In this document: positions 1-6,511 of the stretch, in pieces
How positions within the stretch are numbered: the stretch's first letter is position 1
Layout of the letters: each line of letters opens with the position of its first letter
Assembly: GCA_036401335.1 (NCBI GenBank)
Contig: DASWVC010000250.1
Location: forward strand, 1-15,247
Source: DASWVC01 sp036401335
GTDB lineage: Bacteria > Verrucomicrobiota > Verrucomicrobiia > Chthoniobacterales > JAFAMB01
Direction of reading: 5' to 3'
DNA: 15,247 nt
The notes under the pieces: model-generated
The model's input: the letters and a program-made list of their open reading frames with translations, nothing else
The model's database searches: none
What the model was told of the DNA's origin: nothing
Position numbers and translations under genes: made by a program

Positions 1-225
1 CCAAACGCCCACACCGGTAAAAAGCAGGTAAAACAGGCAGAACACCCCGAACCCTGCAATGGAACCGGTGATCGCGATGGTGATGTACCACCAGCGCGGC
101 GTCTTGCTCTCCGGGATGCCGCAGATCAGGTCCGTGATCCATGCCATCGACCGGTGGTTTTCGACCAAAGGGGGCCTCGGCATGCGCTCTTCGAAAGCGA
201 CCGTGGAAAGTGCGGGTTCAGCCAT
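1..225 (-). CDS. actC: Alternative complex III subunit C, NrfD-like membrane protein (3' part outside window)
   Basis: Only the first 75 codons are present and the gene runs off the left edge. The ATG at 225-223 overlaps the actB stop by 8 nt (ATGGCTGA) and has a strong Shine-Dalgarno site, GGAGG, about 9 nt upstream, which fixes the start. The visible protein has a hydrophilic N-terminus of about 45 residues, with a segment containing MAWITDLICGIPESKTPRWW, followed by the first membrane helix (roughly residues 48-75). ActC belongs to the NrfD/PsrC family and is a quinol-binding multi-helix integral subunit of alternative complex III. Position directly after actA-actB supports the call as much as the short sequence does. 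The quinol-site residues lie outside the window and cannot be checked. Confidence 0.88.
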   Translation of the reverse strand, partial: MAEPALSTVAFEERMPRPPLVENHRSMAWITDLICGIPESKTPRWWYITIAITGSIAGFGVFCLFYLLFTGVGVW

Positions 226-3200
226 GGTGGAAATCCTCCGTGCCTTGGTTCAGCGCCGCGGGACCAGGCTCGTTGCCGACCCCCTCCCCGCCGCCGTGTT
301 CATGTTCTGCGTTAATCTTTCCAACCTTCTCCGCCCCCGGCATTTTCGGGTTTGGGTTGCGCAGGCGGGCCAAGTAGGTCGTGCGCGTCTGGATGTTGAG
401 GTACGACAACAGGTGGTAATTCTGCGGCAACCGGCGCAGTTTCGTGACCCGGCTTGCCGGGTCGCGCAAATCGCCGAACACGATGGCTTCCGTGGGGCAC
501 GCTTGCTGGCAGGCCGACCGCACCGAATCCGTCGGCAGCGTCAGGTCACCGGTAACGCCGGCTTTGATCCGCTGCACGATTTTGCCAGTCTCGATCCGCT
601 GGACGCAGTACGTGCATTTTTCCATCACGCCGCGGCTGCGCACCGTCACATTCGGGTTCTTCTGCATCTTGGAAATTTCGTCCATCCCCCAATGCCCGAG
701 CGGCCCTAGGTAAAGCTGCTGTTTGCCATGGAACCCGGGCACAGGCTGATCGATACGGTCCAGCACCGGCCGGTCGTTGTAATTGAAAAAATTAAACCGC
801 CGCACTTTAAAGGGGCAGTTGTTAGAACAATACCGGGTCCCGATGCAGCGGTTGTAAACCATCACGTTAAGGCCTTCCTCGCTGTGAATCGTGGCATTGA
901 CGGGGCAGACAGTCTCGCACGGCGCGTTTTCGCAATGCTGGCACATCATCGGCTCCATAACCATCTCCGGCTCATCTTCCAGCCGCGCATTGTCCTGATC
1001 GCCGTCCGCGCTCGCAAAGTAACGGTCCACCCGCAGCCAGTGCATCTCGCGTCCCCGGTCGCATTGATCTTTGCCGACAATCGGGATGTTGTTTTCGGCC
1101 TGACAGGCAATCACGCAGGCGTTGCAGCCCGTGCAGGTGTTAAGGTCGACCACCATGCCCCACTGGTTGGCTGCATTAAGCGGCGGGTGCGAATAGAGGG
1201 ACAGGTTCGGCGGGATCTCCGCGTCTTCGCCCATTGTCTGGGCGAAAGTGGGGTTGCGGGCGTATTCCTCGGCCGTGCCTTCCCGCACCAGGTTGCGGCC
1301 TTCCATGCTGTGGTGTTGCTGGGTTTGCACCAGATGGTAGCCGCCCTTCTGCACGAGTCGCACCGTGGCGCCCGTGGCCACGTAAGGTGAGTTCGTCGCC
1401 CTCAGCACGTAGGCATTAAAACCGGTTCCCTGCCCCACTTTGCCCACAGCCGGCCGGCCGTACCCGAGCGGCAGCGTGATCGAGAAATCCGCATGCCCCG
1501 GAGCGACCAGGATGGCCGCCGCGAGCTTCCGGTCACCCACCGTCAACTCCACCAGGTCGCCGTCAGCGACGTTCAGCGCACGCGCGGTTGAACGACTGAT
1601 CAGGGCCGCGTTGTCCCAGGTCAGTTTGGTGACCGGGTCTGGGAGTTCCTGCAACCAGGCATTGTTGGCGTAGCGTCCGTCTTCCACCTTGTAGTCCGCC
1701 GCAAACACCACTTCCAGCGCGCTCGGGTTCACCGGCGCAGGCAGGGGAGCGGCTACTTTCATCAGGTTTGGCAGCCCGTTCGGGTCGAAGTCACGTTTGG
1801 CCGGCACGTAACCGCTGTCGCGGGCATAACCTTCGCGCAGCAGCCGCGTCCAGGCACCTTCAAAATCGCCGCCGCGGGCCACACTTCGGAACGTTTCGCG
1901 CACCGCTTCGAGTCCGGAAGGCACGCCGAGCAGCTTCGCCAGAAGGTCGACCTGGGAAAGGCCGCCGAACAACGGCATGATCATGGGCTGCACCGGAAGG
2001 TAGGTGCCTTCAGGCCCCCGCTGGTCACCCCAGGCCTCAAGAAAGTGGGCCTCCGGCACATGCCATTTCACCCCAGGAGAAGTCTCATCGACATGGTAGC
2101 CAAGCCGGATTACTTCCGGCACGGTTTTCTGCACCTCAGGCCATTGGAGGTCTGCCGGGGCCGTGTACCCCGGGTTGCCCGCCAGGATAAAAAGGCGTTT
2201 AACCGCACCCGCCTTTATGTTGGCGGTTAATTCCTGGAGACTCGCGGCTTTAACCCGCGGCGCGTCGTAGACATTCAGGGTCGATCCGATCGCGCCCAGG
2301 GCGTTGTTTATCGTCAGCACCACGCCGTGCACCCACGCCGGGTACCGGCTGCCCATCAACACCACACTGCGCCCTTTTCGGCTCACGAGGTCGTTTGCGC
2401 ATTCGGCCACCCACTTAGGGTCGAATTGGCTGCTGCTATCCGGGAACCGCCCCGCCACGGCGCTCAGAACGCGGTCGTTGGTGGCTGCCGCCACCTGCTT
2501 GGCCAGCGCAAGGGTAAAGCTTGGCACCTGCGACGCAGCGCACCGTAAGCGGTGGTCCGCCATACCGCCCGTTACCGTGTACCGGTTCTCCACGACGTAA
2601 AGGCGGTTCATCCCGTGAGCGGAACCGTCAGCCCGCCGCCGGTTGCTGAAATCCCGCACCTGGTCGATCTGCCCTTCCTGACCCAAAAAGTCAGCATCGA
2701 GGGCAAGGATCACATCGGCGTTGCCCAGCGCTGGCTGTGCCAACACGTCCGGACCAAAGATTGCTTCATTGGCCGCGTGAAACTCGCCATACCCAAGCGG
2801 TTCGTCCGCATAAAAATTTGCCTGCGGGTACTTTGCCTTGATTGCGCCTAATAACCGGTCCCGGGTTGGGGCGTATTGTTCATCAATCAAAAAGGCGACC
2901 CCTGCGCCCTGACCGGACTGCAGGTCGCGCTGCACGCCAGTCAGGTATTCATCGAGCGCCTGCGCCGAGCTTTCCTTGCCGTCCTGCAGAAAAGTTTTGG
3001 CCCGATCCGGATCGTAAAGGTCGAGGATGGAAGCCTGGGTGAACGTATCTGTCCCACCGTTGCTGAACGGCACGAGCGGGTTGCCCTCGAGTTTGGTCGG
3101 ACGACCTTCGTAGGTGGTCGCGATGAGCGGCATGGCACCCAACCGGCCCGGTTTGGACGTGCTGTAGAGGACCGCCCGCCCGGGCACGAGCCATTCCACG

Positions 3201-3457
3201 CTTTTCGTGTAAGGGATCAGGTACGTCTGTGGACGACGGCAGCCGCTCAGGCCAACGCCCGCCAACGCCAACGACGCACTCATCAGCCGAAGAAAGTTGC
3301 GCCGGGACACTCCGTCCGCTTCCAATTCCGCGGCGCCATCCGGGAACTCGCGTTCCAGCCAGCGGCGAAATTCCGGCGTATCGGCGTGCTCTTCAACGCT
3401 GCGCCAGTAACGGCGCCCCGTGGGCTTGACCGGGGGATGATGAAAAATTCGTTTCAT
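218..3457 (-). CDS. actB: Alternative complex III subunit B, fused molybdopterin-oxidoreductase-like and iron-sulfur protein
   Basis: This 1079-residue protein is the electron-transfer subunit of the quinol:acceptor oxidoreductase called alternative complex III. The N-terminus has a twin-arginine export motif, SRRNFLRLM (R52, R53), then a hydrophobic stretch ending LSGC with Cys73. That could be a lipobox or simply the Tat h-region. Roughly residues 75-740 resemble the molybdopterin oxidoreductase fold (ActB1), which in known complexes carries no molybdenum cofactor. From about residue 765 the ActB2 part has ferredoxin-type cysteine groups: CTGCNACVIAC, CQHCENAPCETVCP, CIGTRYCSNNCP, CTYC and CQQACP. 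These match the four clusters (three 4Fe-4S, one 3Fe-4S) known in the family. The start is ATG 3457, one nt into the actA stop (TAATG). A TTG seven codons upstream is less likely because MKR...HP is the usual family start. The C-terminal tail is Glu/Gly/His-rich. Confidence 0.96.
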   Translation of the reverse strand: MKRIFHHPPVKPTGRRYWRSVEEHADTPEFRRWLEREFPDGAAELEADGVSRRNFLRLMSASLALAGVGLSGCRRPQTYLIPYTKSVEWLVPGRAVLYSTSKPGRLGAMPLIATTYEGRPTKLEGNPLVPFSNGGTDTFTQASILDLYDPDRAKTFLQDGKESSAQALDEYLTGVQRDLQSGQGAGVAFLIDEQYAPTRDRLLGAIKAKYPQANFYADEPLGYGEFHAANEAIFGPDVLAQPALGNADVILALDADFLGQEGQIDQVRDFSNRRRADGSAHGMNRLYVVENRYTVTGGMADHRLRCAASQVPSFTLALAKQVAAATNDRVLSAVAGRFPDSSSQFDPKWVAECANDLVSRKGRSVVLMGSRYPAWVHGVVLTINNALGAIGSTLNVYDAPRVKAASLQELTANIKAGAVKRLFILAGNPGYTAPADLQWPEVQKTVPEVIRLGYHVDETSPGVKWHVPEAHFLEAWGDQRGPEGTYLPVQPMIMPLFGGLSQVDLLAKLLGVPSGLEAVRETFRSVARGGDFEGAWTRLLREGYARDSGYVPAKRDFDPNGLPNLMKVAAPLPAPVNPSALEVVFAADYKVEDGRYANNAWLQELPDPVTKLTWDNAALISRSTARALNVADGDLVELTVGDRKLAAAILVAPGHADFSITLPLGYGRPAVGKVGQGTGFNAYVLRATNSPYVATGATVRLVQKGGYHLVQTQQHHSMEGRNLVREGTAEEYARNPTFAQTMGEDAEIPPNLSLYSHPPLNAANQWGMVVDLNTCTGCNACVIACQAENNIPIVGKDQCDRGREMHWLRVDRYFASADGDQDNARLEDEPEMVMEPMMCQHCENAPCETVCPVNATIHSEEGLNVMVYNRCIGTRYCSNNCPFKVRRFNFFNYNDRPVLDRIDQPVPGFHGKQQLYLGPLGHWGMDEISKMQKNPNVTVRSRGVMEKCTYCVQRIETGKIVQRIKAGVTGDLTLPTDSVRSACQQACPTEAIVFGDLRDPASRVTKLRRLPQNYHLLSYLNIQTRTTYLARLRNPNPKMPGAEKVGKINAEHEHGGGEGVGNEPGPAALNQGTEDFHHG

Positions 3458-4110
3458 TAACGGTGGCAACCCGCGCAATTCTGGGGCGGATTTATGTTCC
3501 AGGCTTGCTTTAAGGCTGTGCCGAGCTCGACCTGCGTTTGGCCGCCATCCGGTTTCCAGTCCAGGTTAAAAACCTGGTTAACGGGCCGAAGCCGGTTCTC
3601 CGGGTGCCGGTGGCAGTCCAGGCACCAGCCCATGGTCTGAGATTCGTGCTGGTAAACCACTTCCATGTGGTTGATCTGACCGTGGCAACTGACGCAGCTT
3701 ATCCCGCGGTTCACGTGGACCGCATGGTTGAAATAGGCAAAGTCCGGCACGTAATGGATTCGGACCCATTCCACGGGGCGACCGGTTTGCCAGCTCTCAC
3801 GCACGGCCGCCAGCTTCGGGTTATTCGCCTGGACCTGCTGATGGCAGTTCATGCAGGTCTGGGTCGTTGGCACGTTCGAATGCGGTGAGACCTCGACGTA
3901 GGAATGGCAGTACCGGCAATCGAGTCCAAGTTGGGTCACATGGATGTCATGTGAAAACGGCACCGGCTGCACCGGTTCGTACCCTTTGCGCATGTATTCG
4001 GGCGTGAGGTAATACCAGTAAGCCGCAGAAGCAACGCCTCCGAGTACCATGAGGCAGAACAGTATTTTCAGCGGGAGAAAATTCGTCCAGCGCGGGAAAA
4101 AATTAGCCAT
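3457..4110 (-). CDS. actA: Alternative complex III subunit A, membrane-anchored pentahaem cytochrome c
   Basis: This 217-residue protein starts with one membrane helix (about residues 14-35) that would anchor a periplasmic cytochrome domain. Five CxxCH haem c sites are visible: CRYCH (65-69), CMNCH (86-90), CVSCH (139-143), CLDCH (163-167) and CAGCH at the extreme C-terminus (212-216). Five haems, one N-terminal anchor and a size near 220 residues are what ActA has in characterised complexes, where it takes electrons from ActB. It is the first gene of the visible act operon and is coupled to actB by TAATG. No clear Shine-Dalgarno site precedes the ATG. The 646-nt gap upstream leaves room for a dedicated promoter. 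Confidence 0.96.
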   Translation of the reverse strand: MANFFPRWTNFLPLKILFCLMVLGGVASAAYWYYLTPEYMRKGYEPVQPVPFSHDIHVTQLGLDCRYCHSYVEVSPHSNVPTTQTCMNCHQQVQANNPKLAAVRESWQTGRPVEWVRIHYVPDFAYFNHAVHVNRGISCVSCHGQINHMEVVYQHESQTMGWCLDCHRHPENRLRPVNQVFNLDWKPDGGQTQVELGTALKQAWNINPPQNCAGCHR

Positions 4111-4138
4111 GCGACTTCAAGCGGGAAAGCAGTTAGCG

Positions 4139-4159
4139 AAGCCGGGGCGCAGCCGGCTT
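4139..4159. repeat. Short hairpin in the actA leader
   Basis: A perfect 7-bp inverted repeat, AAGCCGG/CCGGCTT, encloses the 7-nt loop GGCGCAG. It ends about 30 nt upstream of the actA ATG, so it would lie in the 5' untranslated RNA if transcription begins further upstream. A regulatory role is only inferred. Confidence 0.35.
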
Positions 4160-4185
4160 GAGACCAGGTTCAAGACAAACCGATG

Positions 4186-4213
4186 ACTTTAAGGTTGGCA
4201 GAATCGTTTTCAA
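4186..4213 (-). promoter_or_regulatory. Candidate sigma70-type promoter for actA
   Basis: On the minus strand TTGAAA (4213-4208, 5 of 6 match to TTGACA) and TAAAGT (4191-4186, 4 of 6 match to TATAAT) are separated by 16 nt, some 75 nt upstream of the actA ATG. Position and spacing are plausible, but one weak box makes this tentative. Confidence 0.25.
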
Positions 4214-4380
4214 ACTTCAGGCGGTCTGCGAATTAAAGCGCCCGAGGATAAGGAGTTCACCTCGTTAAGCAAACAAATAATCGGTCAGCATTCGGGGGAA
4301 AAAGCACAACGAAACAGATGCTAGTATTAATTTTTCTAATGGCAAATGATTCTGTGACGAAGAACGCGATGACGCGTTCC

Positions 4381-4412
4381 CGGTAGGGCCGGCAGTCCCT
4401 TGCCGGCCGGGG
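4381..4412 (+). repeat. REP-like hairpin element, copy A
   Basis: A perfect 8-bp stem, GGCCGGCA (4387-4394) with TGCCGGCC (4401-4408), closes the loop GTCCCT (4395-4400) and is followed by GGGG. The 32-nt core matches copy B (4629-4660, opposite strand) at 25 positions. Six of the seven differences are three compensated base pairs in the stem. A further small stem, GGAGC/GCTCC, follows at once. Confidence 0.7.
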
Positions 4413-4628
4413 AGCGACCGCTCCTCCGTCCGGCTTCTCTTTGAAGCAGGGCTTCCGGGAATGGACTTCGCACCACCTCTATCGAAGGACGTTTGGACCC
4501 TGCCACTTCGCCTTCTGTGAACGCGTGGGGGGTCGGTTCTCCGCGCCGGCCAGAAAGGAAGGCGGGCGCGTAACGGCAACCACCCCGGCCATGCGGGTGC
4601 GACGGGGGTTGCTGTTCCCCCCTCGATA

Positions 4629-4660
4629 CCCCGGCGGCGAAGGGACTCGCCGCCCGACCG
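4629..4660 (-). repeat. REP-like hairpin element, copy B
   Basis: On the minus strand an 8-bp stem, GGCGGCGA with TCGCCGCC, closes the same loop GTCCCT and is followed by CCGGGGTATCG. On the plus strand the arms are 4633-4640 and 4647-4654. It is inverted relative to copy A, 216 bp away between cores, which is the arrangement seen in paired REP elements. Confidence 0.7.
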
Positions 4661-4756
4661 GGCCGCCGCTTGATTCGGTGCCTCTTTACGGCCTGAAGGG
4701 CGTTAGTTTCGTGCCTTTGGCGCATCGGCGTGCCGGGTGGCGTTCCCCTCCCCGTC

Positions 4757-6283
4757 TTAATTCCTAACTTCAAAAAGAAAAGTTTCGTTGCCGCCGCGTT
4801 CGTGGTAATCGAGCAACTGGGTCGCCCGGTCCCCAAAGCGCTTTTGGATGTCGGGCACGCGGGCCGACCCCGTTAGCACGTATTCCGCCGTTTCCGGGAT
4901 TGCGCCGACTCCATCAACGTAACGGTGCGGCGCCCGTACGTAAAACAACAGGTGAGGCGTGGCGAGTCCGGCGGCAAAGATCGTCTGACCGGGCCGGGTC
5001 AGACGGTCGATCCGCCCGGCTTCGGGGCGCAGGCTTTCGCGCCGGCGCAACTCGGGTTGGATCTTGCCGCAGAAAAAAAGAACGGCAGCCACGCCGAGGG
5101 CGCCAAGCGTCCAGTTCAGCGTTTTGATGCCGGGCGTGTTCTCGAAGTGCGTCCAGATCATGGCCATGAGGACGATCATCCCCGCCGGGATCACGTAAGT
5201 GCGCCCTTCGGGCCAGAACAAGACCGAGAATGACGCGAGCAGGGGGACAAAGGAGAAGAAGAAAACGGCGCGATGAATCACCGGAACCAGCCGCGGCTGG
5301 TCGTGCAAGCGGCGTGCGGCCAGGAGCCCAACCGTCACGGCCAACGGCAGCGTGTAGCGTGGAAGCCCGCCGGGTACGAGCATCACCAGCACGAAAGTAA
5401 CCAGTGTGCCAAGTTCAAGCCCGCGAACCAGGGGCGGATCGTTGCCGGCCCAGGTCCGGCCGAGCAGCACCAGCAGCACCCAGGGCAGGAAGTTGATCAG
5501 GGCGCGCCCGACATTTCCGAGCGTGTGAACCGGGTGGTAATCCCCCCAGTCAAGGCGTTCCGCGTACTGGCCAGACCAGACCCCCACGGCCTGTTTCGTT
5601 TCCGGACTGGCCAGGTGCGGCACCAGCCATGCACCGAAGATCACCGCCATGACGAGAAGTCCTGCGACGTGAGGTGCCGACCAAAGCTGGGCAAGCGCCT
5701 TCTGGCGGGCCAAAGTCGGCAGCACGATGGCGTAGAAAAACAGCAGGAGCAGCGGCCCTTTCAACAACAAACCCAGGCCCAGAAAGATGCCGGGGACCAC
5801 CCACCGCCGCCAAGGGGAACGATCTGCTCCGTCGATCCACGCGACCAACGCCAACCCGAACGCAGCCGTGTAGAGGGCGTCGATTTCGATCAGGCGCCCC
5901 TTATCCACCATCTCCACCGTCGTGAGGACGGCCAGCGCCGCGAACCTGGCGTGGTCGGGCCCAAGCCACCGCCGGGTGGCCACGAACATGCCCAGGGCGA
6001 GCGCCAATACGCCCAAGGCCGAGGGCAGCCGGGCCGCCCATTCGTTCCGGCGGCCGGTTGCCGCGAAGCTTGCCGCCACCAGCCAATTCACCAGCGGCGG
6101 CTTTTTCAGATAGGGCACATCGCCGATGTGAGGAACGAACCAGTTTCCGCCGTCCAGCATCGACAGGGCCGGCAGCACCCGGCGCCCTTCTTCACCGCGG
6201 ATTTCCAGGACGCCGAGACCGGGCACGTACATGCCGGCCCACACCAAAAAAAGCAGGACGTAAGGCAGCAGGGATTTCAGCAC
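4757..6283 (-). CDS. ArnT/PMT-family polyprenyl-phosphate-dependent glycosyltransferase
   Basis: This 508-residue polytopic membrane protein has hydrophobic helices from residue 4 to about residue 410, followed by a soluble domain of about 90 residues. Near the N-terminus, LEIRGEEGRR (E27, E31, E32) sits after the first helix, where this GT-C family has its catalytic acidic residues. GDVPYLKKPPLVNWL (54-68) is the conserved Y-x-K-P-P-L-x-x-W region of ArnT and related enzymes, and KGRLIEIDALY is the second family block. Such enzymes move a sugar from a polyprenyl-phosphate donor to lipid A, another lipid or a protein on the periplasmic face. The substrate cannot be told from sequence. The start is a GTG at 6283 without a visible ribosome site and may be wrong by some codons; the next ATG (codon 18) would lose the first helix. 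The gene stands alone between two repeat-bearing gaps. Confidence 0.85.
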   Translation of the reverse strand: MLKSLLPYVLLFLVWAGMYVPGLGVLEIRGEEGRRVLPALSMLDGGNWFVPHIGDVPYLKKPPLVNWLVAASFAATGRRNEWAARLPSALGVLALALGMFVATRRWLGPDHARFAALAVLTTVEMVDKGRLIEIDALYTAAFGLALVAWIDGADRSPWRRWVVPGIFLGLGLLLKGPLLLLFFYAIVLPTLARQKALAQLWSAPHVAGLLVMAVIFGAWLVPHLASPETKQAVGVWSGQYAERLDWGDYHPVHTLGNVGRALINFLPWVLLVLLGRTWAGNDPPLVRGLELGTLVTFVLVMLVPGGLPRYTLPLAVTVGLLAARRLHDQPRLVPVIHRAVFFFSFVPLLASFSVLFWPEGRTYVIPAGMIVLMAMIWTHFENTPGIKTLNWTLGALGVAAVLFFCGKIQPELRRRESLRPEAGRIDRLTRPGQTIFAAGLATPHLLFYVRAPHRYVDGVGAIPETAEYVLTGSARVPDIQKRFGDRATQLLDYHERGGNETFLFEVRN

Positions 6284-6438
6284 GAGGTGACGGTAAGTAG
6301 CTGGTGACCGGCAACGGCCTATGACCTGGGGGGCGGGTCTTCGGAGCGCTCAGGCATTCGGGAGCAATGGCAAAGGGGGGCGCTTGAGGACAAGCTCACC
6401 TACCGAATCGGCTCCCCTGCCGAAGGCGCCACCCGATA

Positions 6439-6466
6439 CCCCGGTCGGCTAAGGACAGCCAGTCCC
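6439..6466 (-). repeat. REP-like hairpin element, degenerate copy C
   Basis: On the minus strand GGCT-GTCCTT-AGCC forms a 4-bp stem, followed two bases later by CCGGGGTATCG. That downstream sequence is identical to the one after copy B. Loop, spacing and tail agree with the family, while the outer stem is eroded by mismatches. Confidence 0.5.
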
Positions 6467-6472
6467 AGCAAC

Positions 6473-6496
6473 GCCGACACTCCGATACCCCGACAC
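6473..6496. repeat. Three imperfect tandem copies of an 8-nt unit
   Basis: The units GCCGACAC, TCCGATAC and CCCGACAC lie end to end (consensus NCCGAYAC). A further isolated unit, CCCGATAC, lies at 6432-6439 on the edge of the REP-like copy C, and a near match (CTCGATAC) flanks copy B at about 4622-4629. The array begins about 16 nt past the pnp stop codon. Confidence 0.6.
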
Positions 6497-6511
6497 GTTC
6501 TTCCCGGACCC

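Larger units (their letters stand above)
4111..4756. other. 646-bp intergenic region between the glycosyltransferase gene and actA
   Basis: No convincing gene is seen here. From high to low coordinates it holds a short GC-rich dyad around 4690-4705 (ACGGCCTGAAGGGCGT, one internal mismatch), two REP-like hairpins in opposite orientation (4629-4660 and 4381-4412), an AT-rich patch around 4318-4350, and the putative actA promoter and leader hairpin. Open frames exist on both strands but have low-complexity Arg/Pro/Gly-rich translations, as expected of GC-rich non-coding DNA. No U-tract terminator is evident behind the glycosyltransferase. Confidence 0.6.
6284..6511. other. 228-bp intergenic region between pnp and the glycosyltransferase gene
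   Basis: No gene is seen. The region holds three 8-nt tandem units (6473-6496), a degenerate copy of the REP-like hairpin (6439-6466) and a 5-bp stem GCTTG/CAAGC with a 4-nt loop (6382-6395). The hairpins could end or protect the pnp transcript, but none is followed by a U-tract on the minus strand. Confidence 0.55.

Noticed and set aside
4265..4836. Overlapping open frames on both strands (for example 4336-4836 minus and 4441-4767 plus) in the actA upstream gap.
   Set aside because: Translations are Arg/Pro/Gly-rich with no recognisable domain, they run through the hairpin repeats, and one enters the glycosyltransferase gene out of frame. This is typical of GC-rich non-coding DNA.
5273..6307. 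A 344-codon plus-strand frame opposite the glycosyltransferase gene.
   Set aside because: It is a shadow of a clear membrane protein, with a His/Gln/Arg-rich translation and no family resemblance.
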